DNA from: Suillus spraguei
Taxonomy: Eukaryota > Basidiomycota > Agaricomycetes > Boletales > Suillaceae
Assembly: GCA_016800925.1 (NCBI GenBank)
Contig: JABCPU010000062.1
Span: forward strand, 62,001-126,000
Direction: 5' to 3'
Length of the DNA stretch: 64,000 bases
Position numbers and translations under genes: made by a program. The notes under the pieces are model-generated. The model was not told the DNA's origin, did not search any database, and saw only the letters and a program-made list of their open reading frames with translations. Below are positions 12,501 through 22,877 of the stretch, one piece after another. Position 1 is the stretch's first letter. Every line of letters starts with the position of its first letter.

Positions 12501-12945
12501 TGTCTGCCAGCAATGGTGAGTATCTCACTGCTGTCATCATTATGTGCTCACAAGCTTGTATAGATACATATATCACACAAGTGCACTGAATCTTTCAAGC
12601 TGTTGCAAAGAAAAGCCAAATATTGCCCCGTTATCTTGAAGACTCGCCCCTTCTATATGTTCAGTACTTTCAGATCATAGCAACGCCTACTGAGGATGCA
12701 ACTGCTGGCATGTACCACATGAAACACATCTACCATCAGGATGGCACAGGTCAGTTCTTCTGACCTGGCAGCATCGTTCCACTGACAGCTGTCACCTGTG
12801 CCGTTGAGCTCATTCCGGTGTATGGCTCAAAGATGGATCGCACCATCACTGCTGCGAATTCGATGGAGATTTGTGATGAATTCTACTTGAATACATTTTC
12901 AGACAAGGAAGTTTTCAATACAATGCACTTTGGTTCAATGTAGAT
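9510..12945 (+). pseudogene. Plavaka-type transposase, degenerate and interrupted
   Basis: The order of segments fits Plavaka transposases of basidiomycetes. An N-terminal C2H2-like finger (CPNCGLEF...H, about 9525-9600) is followed by a conserved stretch to about 9950, a YNEMNTG-region equivalent (about 10100-10240), the ASDKT...LTIGNI block (about 10330-10430) and a central region (about 10910-11310). A long open part (11318-12589) holds GTRHFGSGVSHISQITCREH and SADVSEWLLITHCKYPF. The C-terminal part holds TWNKFHLQL and then VQYFQIIATPT (about 12660). In-frame stops occur near 11085-11145, 11300, 12587 and 12771, and a 470-bp LTR sits at 10440. The element is therefore dead. Plavaka elements are related to CACTA transposons; its termini were not located. 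Confidence 0.7.
10440..10909. mobile_element. 470-bp solo LTR inserted in the Plavaka transposase, duplication ATTGC
   Basis: The segment starts TGTCACGAATT and ends TTTGTGGGTTGTGACA. It is flanked by ATTGC on both sides (10435-10439 and 10910-10914). Removing the segment plus one ATTGC rejoins the transposase reading. TG...CA ends and a 5-bp duplication are diagnostic of LTR-retrotransposon integration. A TATA-like stretch (GTGTATATAG) lies near 10746. Parent family unknown. Confidence 0.85.
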
Positions 12946-12949
12946 TTTG

Positions 12950-13183
12950 CGTGTTGCCTGTAGTACAATTGATTATCTGCACTAATCTGATCATGTTGAT
13001 GAACATTGTAGTATAATCTAGCCTATCTGCATCTAATCAAGTCCTGATCTCATTGATTTCTGTACAATATATCAGCATCCGAGTTCTCCACCAATCGCGT
13101 GAGTTTGCTAGTGAAGTTGTAAGCGTTCATGAGTGTCCATAATGCACTTAAGCTAAGCGTTCATTTCAGTGGTTTTGCAGATG
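12950..13183. other. No gene seen
   Basis: AT-rich sequence between the Plavaka remnant and the Harbinger remnant. It contains a second copy of the motif GCTAAGCGTTCATTTCA (about 13152) that also occurs at about 3041, in each case followed by a TTTTGCAGATG sequence, suggesting a short dispersed repeat edge. Confidence 0.5.
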
Positions 13184-14077
13184 CTACCCCCCTTCTAGAT
13201 TCAAATCATGTTCTAAATGCATTCTAAATCACTTTCAAACACCGCAACAATGTCACAAACCTCTACACTTGCATAGATCATTGTATGCGCACTGACAACG
13301 ACTCATTTTTCAGGGCAGAATGGACGTTGATTGCTATATCTATTACCCAAAACTCACTCATGTAAGTTCCAGTATCATATAAATGGTAAATTTTCGTTGA
13401 TGAACCATATAATCCAGGGCACTGCTGCTCCCAGTCTCGTTATATCAGTAGCTATAAAGTTCGTCACACATCATTGGACCTTCTCCAACTCGTCTGTGAT
13501 TAGGCCCAAAGCCCCTGCAGAGTCGAGTGAACGGCAATGAGTTCAAGGAAGAGCTGTGGTTGGGGTGTCATCACGGGGAATGGGTGTGGTGTCCCAAATG
13601 GTTGCAAAGCCTGCGGCAAGGAGGTGATCAAATGCTGACACATCAACTCCCATTGTTGTGATGAAAGCTTGATCATTGCGAGCCAAATACAGAGCTTGCC
13701 AGGGTGTAGTGACATGGGGATTAGGAAGTAGGTCACCTCAAATAAGATATGTTCTTCTTGCTTGCCGGTGTGCAAGGCGTTCACGTCGTGATTCTTCAGC
13801 TCCTGAAAAAATGGCTGCACCAAGTATAGCTATTTTATGCCTCTGGAATTCATCTTCATCATCTATCTCATCCTCTACCAGCTCAAGCATGTGATATAGT
13901 TGATATAGATCAGCGTTGTCATTTCCCATGTTTAGGTTTAGAACATGTATTCAAATCTATATACATTTAGTCTGCAGTTCAGAACATGTTTCTAGATGTT
14001 GATGTATTTTAGCTGAATCTCTGACAAATAAGATTTAGAATGATATCTAGGATTCTAAATGCTGCAGGAAGTCACCC
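13184..14077 (-). mobile_element. PIF/Harbinger transposon remnant with N-terminal transposase fragment
   Basis: On the minus strand from ATG 13929 the reading starts MGNDNADLYQLYHMLELVED and continues with EFQRHKIAILGAAIF, SRRERLAHRQARRTYLI, TPWQALYLARNDQAFIT and GVDVSAFDHLLAAGF. This is the N-terminal region typical of basidiomycete DDE_Tnp_4 (Harbinger) transposases. One in-frame TGA (about 13739) and a later stop near 13540 break it, and coding similarity ends near 13480 before the DDE catalytic part. Flanks carry family-specific edge sequences also seen at 5241-5395. Non-autonomous remnant. Confidence 0.65.
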
Positions 14078-14079
14078 AC

Positions 14080-14561
14080 TTAGCCACCACCACTTTTGAA
14101 CAATGTTCTCACCCCCTTGAAAAAAAATTTGATTTTGATATCCTCTTATAAAAATGATCCTTTTGATGAGTAAAGTAAAGCTACAATAGGAATTTGTGAT
14201 TGAATCAAATCTGAGTGAGTTTTTTTAAAAACAAAAGGGATGATTTGGCCATCTAAAGTAATATCATTCCCCATCAATCAAAAATGCAAGCCAATGTCTC
14301 TGGGATACGAGTCTGTAAGACTTGTATATCACCAAATGTCCAGAAAACAGGTTTTACCTTATTAGGCTGATGGTCACAAGATTTTCTGGATGAAGGATTA
14401 TGGGTTCTGAGACAATGATGTCAGCACTCAATCATTATGACATTGAGTAGTTCGAAGCTTACTGTTATGCTACACAAAGGAGATGCCTCTAGGGCTGCTC
14501 GATTCATTCAGTTTGCATTCACTTGGGATCCAAGTTCATTATGACACTGATTACTGATGGC
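14080..14561. other. No gene seen
   Basis: AT-rich non-coding stretch with poly-A and poly-T runs. I see no convincing ORF, RNA gene or terminal repeat between the Harbinger remnant and the LTR at 14562. Confidence 0.5.
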
Positions 14562-15328
14562 TGTCATATACCATACTTCTGATCTCCAATCCGATCAGAT
14601 CTGATTGATTCTGCTTCTGTCTGGTCCACAGATCCGATCTGGACTACCAATCCAAACCTTCTTACATCTCAACTTCTATTACCACTATTAACCCAGCATC
14701 TATCTCCTTTCGGTATCTTTCCTATGTCTGGCATTCCGGCTATGTATATTTCCATCCTGCCTATTGATCCATTACTTATGTTTCATTTCTGACTTGTGCT
14801 TACTGATCTGCTGTGCCTTTACTAATAGACTTCTGTTATACTTTGTACATAGCCCTTGGTCCCGGACTTGTTGATTATCCATGCCAGTTACTTACAGTTG
14901 CTTACAGTATATAAACCACTTGTAAATCTTTGTAGAACCTTAGTTCAAATATCATCTTAGATTCTACTCATTCTGTTCCTCCAAACTTGAGTTCCTTCCG
15001 ACTCTAGTCACCTTCTGAGACTTAGGATTGATTCCTATAGTCTAAATATCTCCAGCTCTACCTTCAGGTAGTCTACTTCCATTAGTTTCTAGTCAGGACT
15101 CTGTCTGACACTAGCCTTGTACCTTGTTCCATTCCTACGTTCCAGATAACCTTCAGATATGACATATCTATTACCTTCGGACATCTGGATCCATCATGCA
15201 ACCATCTTCAGACCTCCAGACAAATATCTTCCCTCTGAAATAAGGGGCAATACTTGGGAAAGGGGCATAGTGTACAAACTGAGGCCAAAGCCCTTCAGAT
15301 TCTTTACCTTTTGAGTATGGTCTTAGCA
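14562..15328 (+). mobile_element. Solo LTR (second copy, opposite orientation to 8460-9199)
   Basis: Starts TGTCATATACCATACTTCT and ends GAGTATGGTCTTAGCA. It matches the reverse complement of 8460-9199 over its whole length with many substitutions. A TATA-like element (CAGTATATAAACCACTTG, about 14906-14923) marks the promoter side. Flanks are ATGGC on the left and AGGCC on the right, so no clean duplication remains. A copia RNase H fragment begins directly after it. Confidence 0.65.
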
Positions 15329-15590
15329 AGGCCCTATCACCTGAAGTGCCAGAAAGCAGTTACTCATCATGCTCTCCACAGCTGAAGCTGAGTACATAGC
15401 CCTGGCAACCATTGCTAGAAAGATCCTCTACCTGCAGCTCCTTATCAACAAACTCTGTGACATTCCTTTTACCCCCACCTCCATCTATTGTAACAATCAG
15501 GCAGCTATCACCCTTGCTAGTAACCCCAAATTTCACTCACACACTAAGCACATTGACATTCATTTCCACTTCATCCAGCTGTTACAAGAA
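15329..15590 (+). pseudogene. Ty1/copia polyprotein fragment, C-terminal RNase H
   Basis: Directly after the LTR the reading GPIT-stop-SARKQ leads into LSTAEAEYIALATIARKILY, then IYCNNQAAITLASNPKFHS and HTKHIDIHFHF. This is the conserved end of the Ty1/copia RNase H domain. The tryptophan expected before SARKQ is a TGA stop, and the frame is lost soon after HFHF. All upstream pol is absent. It is a relic. Confidence 0.8.
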
Positions 15591-15599
15591 CACCTTCTT

Positions 15600-16500
15600 G
15601 CACCCCTCCTATCATTTTTCCTCCTATGCATCACTGTCTACCTTTGTCCCAATGAGGCCTCCATCCTTGTCCTCCATTATCTTGTCTGGCTTGCCCTCAT
15701 CACACCCTACCTTGCCTATGCCTGCCTCCTCCATTGCTGCTAAATGTGCACCCTTCATGTACATATCGCCTCCTTCATGCACTTTGTGTTTATATGTGCT
15801 CCTTGCGCCTTTTACGCTTCAAGCATGCTCCTTGCACCTTATGTTTTCCTTTGTGCTTCAACATGCACTATCCTATGGTTTACTCAGACAGCCTGCTGGC
15901 TCTTGGACTCCAACTAGTATCATCTTATGCTTTATCTCTTTCTATCTGTTACCTTTCTTGACTTGTGCATTACCTCATTGGCTCATATTTTTTTACTGTT
16001 CAGCTCTGCACCTATGACTCCTTTTTGTGCATGTGCACTTTCATTGGCTCATGCGCCTCTGACTCATCTATGAGCATGTATCATTCTATTGGCTATCTGA
16101 CTCCATACTTAATCTGTGTTACCTCTAGTATTCATGCTCCACTTCAATTTACCTATAAATACATGCAGATAGCTTTTGTACTTCTTTAACTTGAATCTAC
16201 TTGATCTTCAACCCTGAACTTCTTTTAATAAGCTCTTCATAAGCTTATTGTCTATACTTCAACTTCTTAGAAGCTCATTGCTTCTAAGTCTATTTGATCA
16301 TCATAGACCTTGTCTCCATGACATAGGTTGTGAGACAGCACACAGTGCCTGCACTCTGCACTAGGAGACCAATATGGTTGATCACTCCTTAAGAGCACAC
16401 TGCACAGACACCACTCAAGTTCCTTAGCGCCTGGCTAGATCACTAACATCTTGATATCTCTGGTTATGGTGGAGTTGCCAGAAATGATGAACCAAAGCTT
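15600..16500 (+). other. Possible decayed copia 3' LTR region
   Basis: After the RNase H relic the sequence is T/C-rich without coding constraint. It includes a TATA-like ACCTATAAATACATG (about 16151) followed by the short repeat GAAGCTCATTGCTTC, as in an LTR promoter with downstream stem-loops. Clear LTR edges were not found. No host gene seen. Confidence 0.3.
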
Positions 16501-16502
16501 CC

Positions 16503-16982
16503 TGTTACAAATTGGGATGGTTCTAACAGTCAAGCTCAAAAGAGAGTGTTGGGGCTGAGATTCTACCTAAGCACAATAGCAAAGGTTCGGCCTATGACTT
16601 AGCTAAGTCACAGATAATGAAAGGTCAAAGGTTAAGGAGTACTTAGACTTAGAAGATGATTCAGATGACTAAGGATTGGGAGTCCTTAGTGAAGGAGATT
16701 CCAGGTAAAACCCAGTAAGATTAAAGTAAAGAATCTCTACAAATACACAGCACTTATATAAGTCTAAAATTGTGCATAGACCATGTAGTTATAAGAACGT
16801 AAGTGCATATCCTAATGAGGAAGGCAAGTATTGTACAGACATGTTGAAACATATGAGTCATATAGGGGTCACGTGTTTAGCATATGTATATGCTAAACCA
16901 TTAAGGTTCAAGCAGCAAGTCAAAGTATCATGTGACATACAAAGTAAAGAGAAAATGAATAGGGGCACATACAATTATAACA
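16503..16982 (-). mobile_element. Solo LTR of the element 1/2 gypsy family, duplication CTTCC
   Basis: The reverse complement starts TGTTATAATTG and ends AATTTGTAACA. It is a divergent relative of the LTRs of elements 1 and 2 and is flanked by CTTCC on both sides (16498-16502 and 16983-16987), a perfect 5-bp duplication. The 11-nt motif ACTTTAATCTT, thought to act as self-primer in this family, is unchanged although the rest of the LTR differs at many positions. Confidence 0.85.
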
Positions 16983-17194
16983 CTTCCTACTTGGGAATGA
17001 GATGGGTGGTTAAAGGAAACTGGTTGTCATCATCATCTTGAGATTCTAAATGATCTTTTTCCATTATGACACTCAGTAGCAATTACTAACTTGCAATAGT
17101 GAAGTAGTTCAATAACACTTTATGAGCTGTATCTTTCACCTCATCTGACATCCAATCCATAGTCAAAATCTCTTGTACATTCCTCACATTTGCC

Positions 17195-17665
17195 TCACAT
17201 TCTGCCAATATCCACCTCAGCCTTCCCTTTCTCTACTAGGTAATTATGTTGTTTATCCTCTTGAAGCTCACATGTTTTTAACAACTTCAGACGTGCAGTG
17301 TCACTGTCTGCTGTTGCCTCTAGGAATTTGACATTTGATGCAAAAAATTCTGCAGCATCATTTATGATACCAGTCTGTGAAGCCTTGCATTTATGTTGTG
17401 GTGCAGGGACTTCTTTATATGATGTTGGCTTGATGTTCTTGTTGCCCATGAATAAATCTGATTTACATGCAGGTTGGCCTACTTTTGGCTTGGTCTTGCT
17501 CTTTGTATCACTGTCCTTTCCTTTACCAGCACTGCCCTCATAACTGCTATTGGAATTTGAGAGTTGAGCAAGCACACACCAAGTCTGTTTGCTAGAGTAA
17601 AATGTGTGCCATATTTTCATTCTATTGTTTGCTAATACTTTACATTGTCTACTCTTATGATACAT
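17195..17665 (-). pseudogene. Lys-rich ORF of unknown origin
   Basis: A 156-codon minus-strand reading begins MYHKSRQCKVLANNR and contains a Lys/Ser/Thr-rich stretch (KGKDSDTKSKTKPKVG) and a helical C-terminal part (RLKLLKTCELQEDKQ). It resembles the DNA-binding or disordered accessory ORFs seen in agaricomycete transposons, but I cannot name a family. Surrounding sequence is repetitive, and it is probably a decayed transposon ORF. Confidence 0.25.
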
Positions 17666-17944
17666 TTTGCTTATTATGCCTACTGAACCTTCTGTACATT
17701 TTGACCTAAAGCTGTTGTCATCATACTATGATCTCAGATACCTTTTTGTTCATGCAAGAGCACTTAGTCTATTTAGTTAGCCACAGACTGAGACCAACAC
17801 CTCAGATGTTTGCCCTTGTGTGCACAACTGAGAGTGTCTGTTTGTCACAGATCCACACAATCATATTTATCTATTAGGTTATGAGCCCTGAGCTCTAAAG
17901 CCTTAGCATCTCACCTTCCCTGAAAAATGATCCTTTTTACTGCT

Positions 17945-18142
17945 ATGTCCACTGCCATTCCTGTCACCATGAATACCCTTCCAATGAATGTACCCAAACT
18001 TGATATCAAGGGTACTAATTGGGCCATATTCGCATTACATTTTCAAGTCACTGTCGAGGCCAAAGAGTTATGGAAGTATTTTGATAGATTCTGTCCCTGT
18101 CCTACTTCACTCCATCAGGAAATTGACCTGAAGTTGATATGA
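17945..18142 (+). pseudogene. Ty1/copia gag N-terminal fragment
   Basis: The reading VPKLDIKGTNWAIFALHFQ followed by VTVEAKELWKYFD is the typical start of copia gag in agaricomycetes (a 'conserved motif then W..FA..F' pattern). It stops after about 65 codons and is followed by a tandem repeat. The preceding GGTTATGAGCCCTGAG (about 17878) resembles the priming-site region that follows a copia 5' LTR. Fragment only. Confidence 0.6.
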
Positions 18143-18179
18143 CCAGATATGTATAATTGGTAATAAAAAAACATCATCA

Positions 18180-18522
18180 TATGTTATGTTTTAGTTTTAT
18201 ATATTATTATCATGGTGCAACACATATCTAACCTATGGCAAGACTATGTGAGAAAAACAACACATTGATGCATGTCTTGGAAGTATACAATAATATGAGA
18301 CTTTCATGTTTCAGCCTTACATATAATTATCACAGTGTGACAAATATCTAACCAATGGTAAGATTATGTGAGAAAAACAACACCTTGATGCATGTCTTGG
18401 AAGCAGACAACAGCATGAGACTTTCATGTTTTAGCCTTACATATGATTATCACAGTGCAAGAAATATTTAACCTATGGTAAGACTATGTGAGAAAACTAA
18501 CACCTTGATGCATGTCTTGGAG
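18180..18522 (+). repeat. Tandem repeat, 120-bp unit, about three copies
   Basis: The word ATGTTTTAG/ATGTTTCAG recurs at 18186, 18306 and 18426, exactly 120 bp apart. The linked words CACAGTG, TATGTGAGAAAAACAACAC and TTGATGCATGTCTTGGA recur with the same spacing. The first unit is the most diverged, and the third ends at CTTGGAGC near 18522. No coding content. Confidence 0.85.
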
Positions 18523-18621
18523 CGAGCATGAATTACTTCATACTGAATCTGCCAATGAACCAATGTATATGTAGTATATACCAGTATCAGGACTGTGTAC
18601 GTACACACACTATCATTCCAC

Positions 18622-20416
18622 TGTAAAGATACAATCTGGCCTAGGCTGTAATGAACTACTACCAAGCCAGTATATGAGTCTTGTGCTCCTTCTAGTCTGC
18701 TTCACTTGCTAAGGCAAAAACATTCAACCCTAAAGGGATCATTAGTTAGTATAGTTCGGTAATACTTAGCCTGCAGTGTGGGACTGTTGCTGGCAGTAGC
18801 AAGATGCTAGCAGTGACCTCTGGTCCATGGAAAACTAGTGGTAAGCATGGGAAAGCAGTGAAGAAGCAGTAGTGCAGGCAATAAAACTGCAGTAAAGCAT
18901 GGGAATGTAGTGGTAAACAAGCGGTAAAGAGCAGTGGTAAAGGAATTCTTAAGAGACAGTGACTTCAGTAAAAGACTTTATTCCATAGAGACAGTAGTGA
19001 TGACTATTCTGAAGTACCATTTGTGCTATAGGAGGAAAGTAAAAGTACTGGTATGTGCAATGAGTCTTTTTAACATGTACTGTTTGCAGCTGGAATGCAT
19101 AGCAAAACTGGTAGTGAAATAGAGATGAACTATGTGATTTTAGCAAAGAGGCACGTAGCATACAAGTGGCCTCATGGAATGTAATGTAAGTCCTGCCATA
19201 GGTTTAGTAACAGTGGAAATGAATATGCTATGCACCAATGAATCTAGATGGAAATAGATATGACAGGAGGACATTGGTACTGAGATTCGGTAAGGGGCAA
19301 GTGTCCATGGAGTAAGAATGGTACTGGCTTAATGAAGTGAAAAGGCTAATGCTTGCTATAAGGGATTTGTTCAGTAGCTGCTGTAGACAGTAACAAGATG
19401 CTTGTGGAAAACAGCACTTTCACAGTGTAAAGATACAACCTAGCCTGGGCTGTAGATAAACCACTGCCTAAACTAGTATGTGAGTCTTGCACTCCGTCTA
19501 GTCTGCTTCACTTGTAAGAACAAGAGTGTTCAACCCTAAAGGGGGATGCCTATTAGTATGGTCAAGTTCGAGTCTAACTTATGTGCGAAACAAGCGTCGT
19601 GGTCAGCGGTAAGTTGCCGTGGTCAGCGATGATACCGCCAGAACTAGCGTCGTGTGTAGCGGTGCTACCATGGTCAAGATAAGGTCAGTAACAGTTGCGT
19701 CGAGCGAGCGATGTCGAGCAGTGATCTCAGCGGTAGCGGTAAGGTTGCGAGCGGTGCAAAGAAACAGTAAAGAAGTCCACGGTACTTTCAGTGGTAAAGT
19801 AGCGGTGCGTGAGAAGTTCAGTCAAAGTAACAGTCAAAAGTCCGGCGGTTTGCCAGTGGTAATGGAGAACGAGCGTGATGGATTAACGAGCGGTAAGGAA
19901 ACTTTAAAGACTAAGTCCACTACTGGGTAGATCCAGAGCTAGACAGTAATCCTGACCTATAGTACGTGCAATGGTGTAAAATCAGGTGTCTCTATCATGT
20001 GGGGTATGCGGTGCTTATATCCTAAATTGTATGTACTCGGAACACTCTAGGCGAGATCAGTAGCGCTGGAGTGTAGTAACCACCATAAGTAAACATAGCG
20101 CAAGGTGCTGCGGCACAAGGCAACATGTAATAAGGCTTGCCGTGGAATCAGTGATAACAAACAGAAAACAAACAACGCACCAAATGGAGCTATGCGGACG
20201 TGGCAAGGACATGGAAGGACATCAGTACGTGGAACATGGTGTGGCAGTCGGTACAGTGTGCGGTAAGCGTGGGATGCTGCTGGTACTGCTAAAGGGGTAA
20301 GATGGCCATGGACAAGTGGTAACTCCTGTAGACATGAGACGAGTGTCAAAAGGTGGGGTTTTAAGCCCAGCGCCAATGTGTTCGTTACAATGGTTAGCAT
20401 GACTTTTTTCATCACA
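18622..20416 (+). mobile_element. LTR family A copy, split by a nested LTR (family B)
   Basis: The segment starts TGTAAAGATACAATCTGGCC. It is collinear with the reverse complement of 20836-21731 over about 800 bp, up to GCACTTTCACAG at 19425. The next few bases of the family (ATGGTTAGCATG...TTCATCACA) appear only after 20389. The intervening 964 bp is a related but distinct LTR. Copy A is therefore interrupted. U3 contains many AGTGGTAAAG-like words. No adjacent gag-pol was found. Confidence 0.6.
19426..20389 (+). mobile_element. LTR family B copy nested in family A
   Basis: It runs from TGTAAAGATACAACC to TGTTCGTTACA, with the TGTAA...TTACA inverted termini shared by families A and B. An inverted relative occupies 30119-31043. 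Its middle part is CpG-richer and loaded with GGTCAGCGGTAAG and AGCGGT words. The exact target duplication is obscured by mutation at the left edge. Confidence 0.6.
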
Positions 20417-20835
20417 CTGCAAAACACAGATTCTATGCTTATGTCAATTGGCCATGAGAGTCAAATATATTACATTTTCATCCACCTTTGGGTCTGAGAT
20501 AATTACTAGTAGTGGCCACTCTGACAGTGGTATGTGCTCAATTAGGAGTGAACAATCAAACAGATAGTGAGCTCACTCCAAAGAACTTGAAGCAGGAACC
20601 TGGAGCTAGTAACATTCATAGTCATAGGTAAACAGCAAGACATATTCTATCATATTGATGTACAGTATGTGATTTGATTCCAGAAACCAATGGACTATAT
20701 CTTGATGTTTTCTTCCCCGCATATCACAAGGGCAGACTTGGTAAAGATTATGAAAGGTGTCAAATGAGTACTGTAAGAGATGATTATCCTGAAAAATTAC
20801 AATAATAATGCTGTGTACATATTCTATGATATCAG

Positions 20836-21731
20836 TGTGATGAACATATTCATGCTGACCATGAAAGTGATGTTTTACACAAGCATCTCATTACTGTCTA
20901 TGGTGGCTACCAAACAAATCCCTTATAGCGAGCATTAGCCTTTTCACTTCACCAGTACCGTTCTTACTCTGTGGATCCTTGCCCTTTACCGGATCTCACT
21001 ACTGATGTCCTCATGTCCTATCCATTTTTGTTTAGATCCATTGGTGCATAGTATATTTGTTTCCACTGTTAATAAACCTACGGCAGGACTTACATTACCT
21101 TCTGTGAGGCTTCTTGCTTGCTGTGTGCCTCTTTGCTAAAATCACATAGTACATCTTTATTTTGCTACTGGTTTCACTATGTATTCTGGCTGCTCACAGT
21201 ACATGTTAAAAGGGACTTGTCACACATACCAATACTTTGACTTTCCTCCTATGGTACAAACAGTACTTAGGAATAGTCACCACTACTGTCACTACTGAAT
21301 AAAGTCCTTTACCGAAGTCACTGTTCCTTAAGAATCTCTGTACAACTGCACACACCACCACTCTTTACTGCTTTCCCACGCTTCACTGCTTGTGCTACCA
21401 CTTTCCCACACTTCACCACTACTTCACCACTTGTCTACTGCCAAAGTTCCCACCCTTTACTGCAGTTTTACTGCTCGCACTACTGCTTGTCTACCACTTT
21501 CCCACGCTTACCACTATGTTCCCACAGACCAGAGGTCACCATTAGCATCTCGCTACCTCTGGCAACAGTCTTGCACCATGGGCTGGGTATTATTGAACTA
21601 TACTAACTAGCATTCCCTTTAGGGTCGAATGTTCTTGCCTTGCAAGTGAAGCAGACTAGGTAGAGCATGAGACTCACATACTAGCTTAGGCCATGGTTTA
21701 TCTACAGCCCAGGCTAGATTGTATCTTTACA
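20836..21731 (-). mobile_element. LTR family A copy, inverted
   Basis: The reverse complement starts TGTAAAGATACAATCTAGCC and ends ATATGTTCATCACA. It aligns with the interrupted copy at 18622-19425 plus 20390-20416 and gives the uninterrupted order of that family. It carries extra AGTGGTGAAG/GTGGGAAAG-type short repeats in U3. No duplication seen. Confidence 0.6.
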
Positions 21732-22401
21732 TCGGTTCTACCAGACATATCTGGTCAAAGCACAGAGTTACAGTGATGGTAGGCATGATACTAAACTCCG
21801 CAACACTTTGCTTGATGCTGCACTTTGTTATGCTTCAAATAAGCCTGTAATGAGGCCTATCCAAAATAAGGCACTCTTGATTCTTCTTGCATAGAGGGGC
21901 AGGACTCAGGTACATGGTGGGAATATGGTAATGTTTGACTATAGTGCCTGTATTGTTGGATGTGCAGCATGCCACAACACATCCGTTCATTATCACTGCA
22001 AAAAGTGTTGGGACAAGGCGTCAGTACAAATCGCCTGGACAGTGATACATCAAAGATTAATGAGACCTTCAACATCACATGATATTTGAAGAATATTGAA
22101 GAGAACTCCTTGGTCATCAACCAAGTGAGTGGGCCTGTAATAAAATGAGTAGAGATTGCAATAGCCCCATTGAGAACTAAGCGATGTCTGAGGATTTTGC
22201 TGCTTTGGTGTCAATACTGTCCTGGATGTTCAATTCATTGACAGTCCAGGGGTTGGGTGTCGATGACTTGGGGTCAATGACCAATGAAGGGCCTTGCACC
22301 ACATCAGTGCCTCCTGTGCTTGTGGACCAGGTGGACCACATAGTGGATGATGAGGGAAGGGAGTCTATGGTGGATGATGAGCTGAAAGGAACTTTTTTGA
22401 C
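21732..22401 (+). other. Degenerate coding-like sequence, target of element 1
   Basis: Stretches such as SACIVGCAACHNTSVHYHCKKCW (about 21945-22015) suggest a decayed Cys/His-rich ORF with several stops. The adjacent reading 22184-22401 is open but unrecognised and continues after element 1 at 29991. Element 1 is inserted at its end, with TTGAC duplicated. I cannot assign a family. Confidence 0.3.
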
Positions 22402-22876
22402 TGTTACAATCGTACGTGCCCCTATTCATTTTCTTACTTCATTTACTCTGTATATTACGTAACGTGATTCTGACTTATATGCTCAACGCATTTGTACTAT
22501 AGTTGCCTTCCTTCTTTGGATACGCACTTACGTTCTCACACCTCTCTTGGTCTGTGCACACATATTGGCCTATTTAAGCACAGTGTACTTGTAGTAGATT
22601 CACTACTTTAATCTTACTGGGTTTTACCTGGAATCTCCTTCGCTTAGGTCTCCAACCTAAGTTGTCTTGAATCGTCTCTAAGTCTAAGCACTCCTTAGCC
22701 TTAGTCTCAATTCTCGCGGATACCTCTTAGACTTGTCTTTGAGGCTGAACCCTTGATCGTACTCAGAACGCGTTCCTTGTACTTTCACCTTGTCCTTTTC
22801 TGGACATTGTAAGAACTCCCAGCAGACCGCCTGTGTCTTTTCACTGTCGCTGGTGACGCCACCCCAGTTTGTAACA
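22402..22876 (+). repeat. 5' LTR of element 1
   Basis: 475 bp, TGTTACAATCG to CCAGTTTGTAACA. A TATA-like TATTTAAG lies at 22571-22578. The sequence ACTTTAATCTT at 22605-22615, 34 nt downstream, is a plausible start of R and is complementary to the primer-binding segment after the LTR. Confidence 0.92.
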
Positions 22877-22877
22877 A

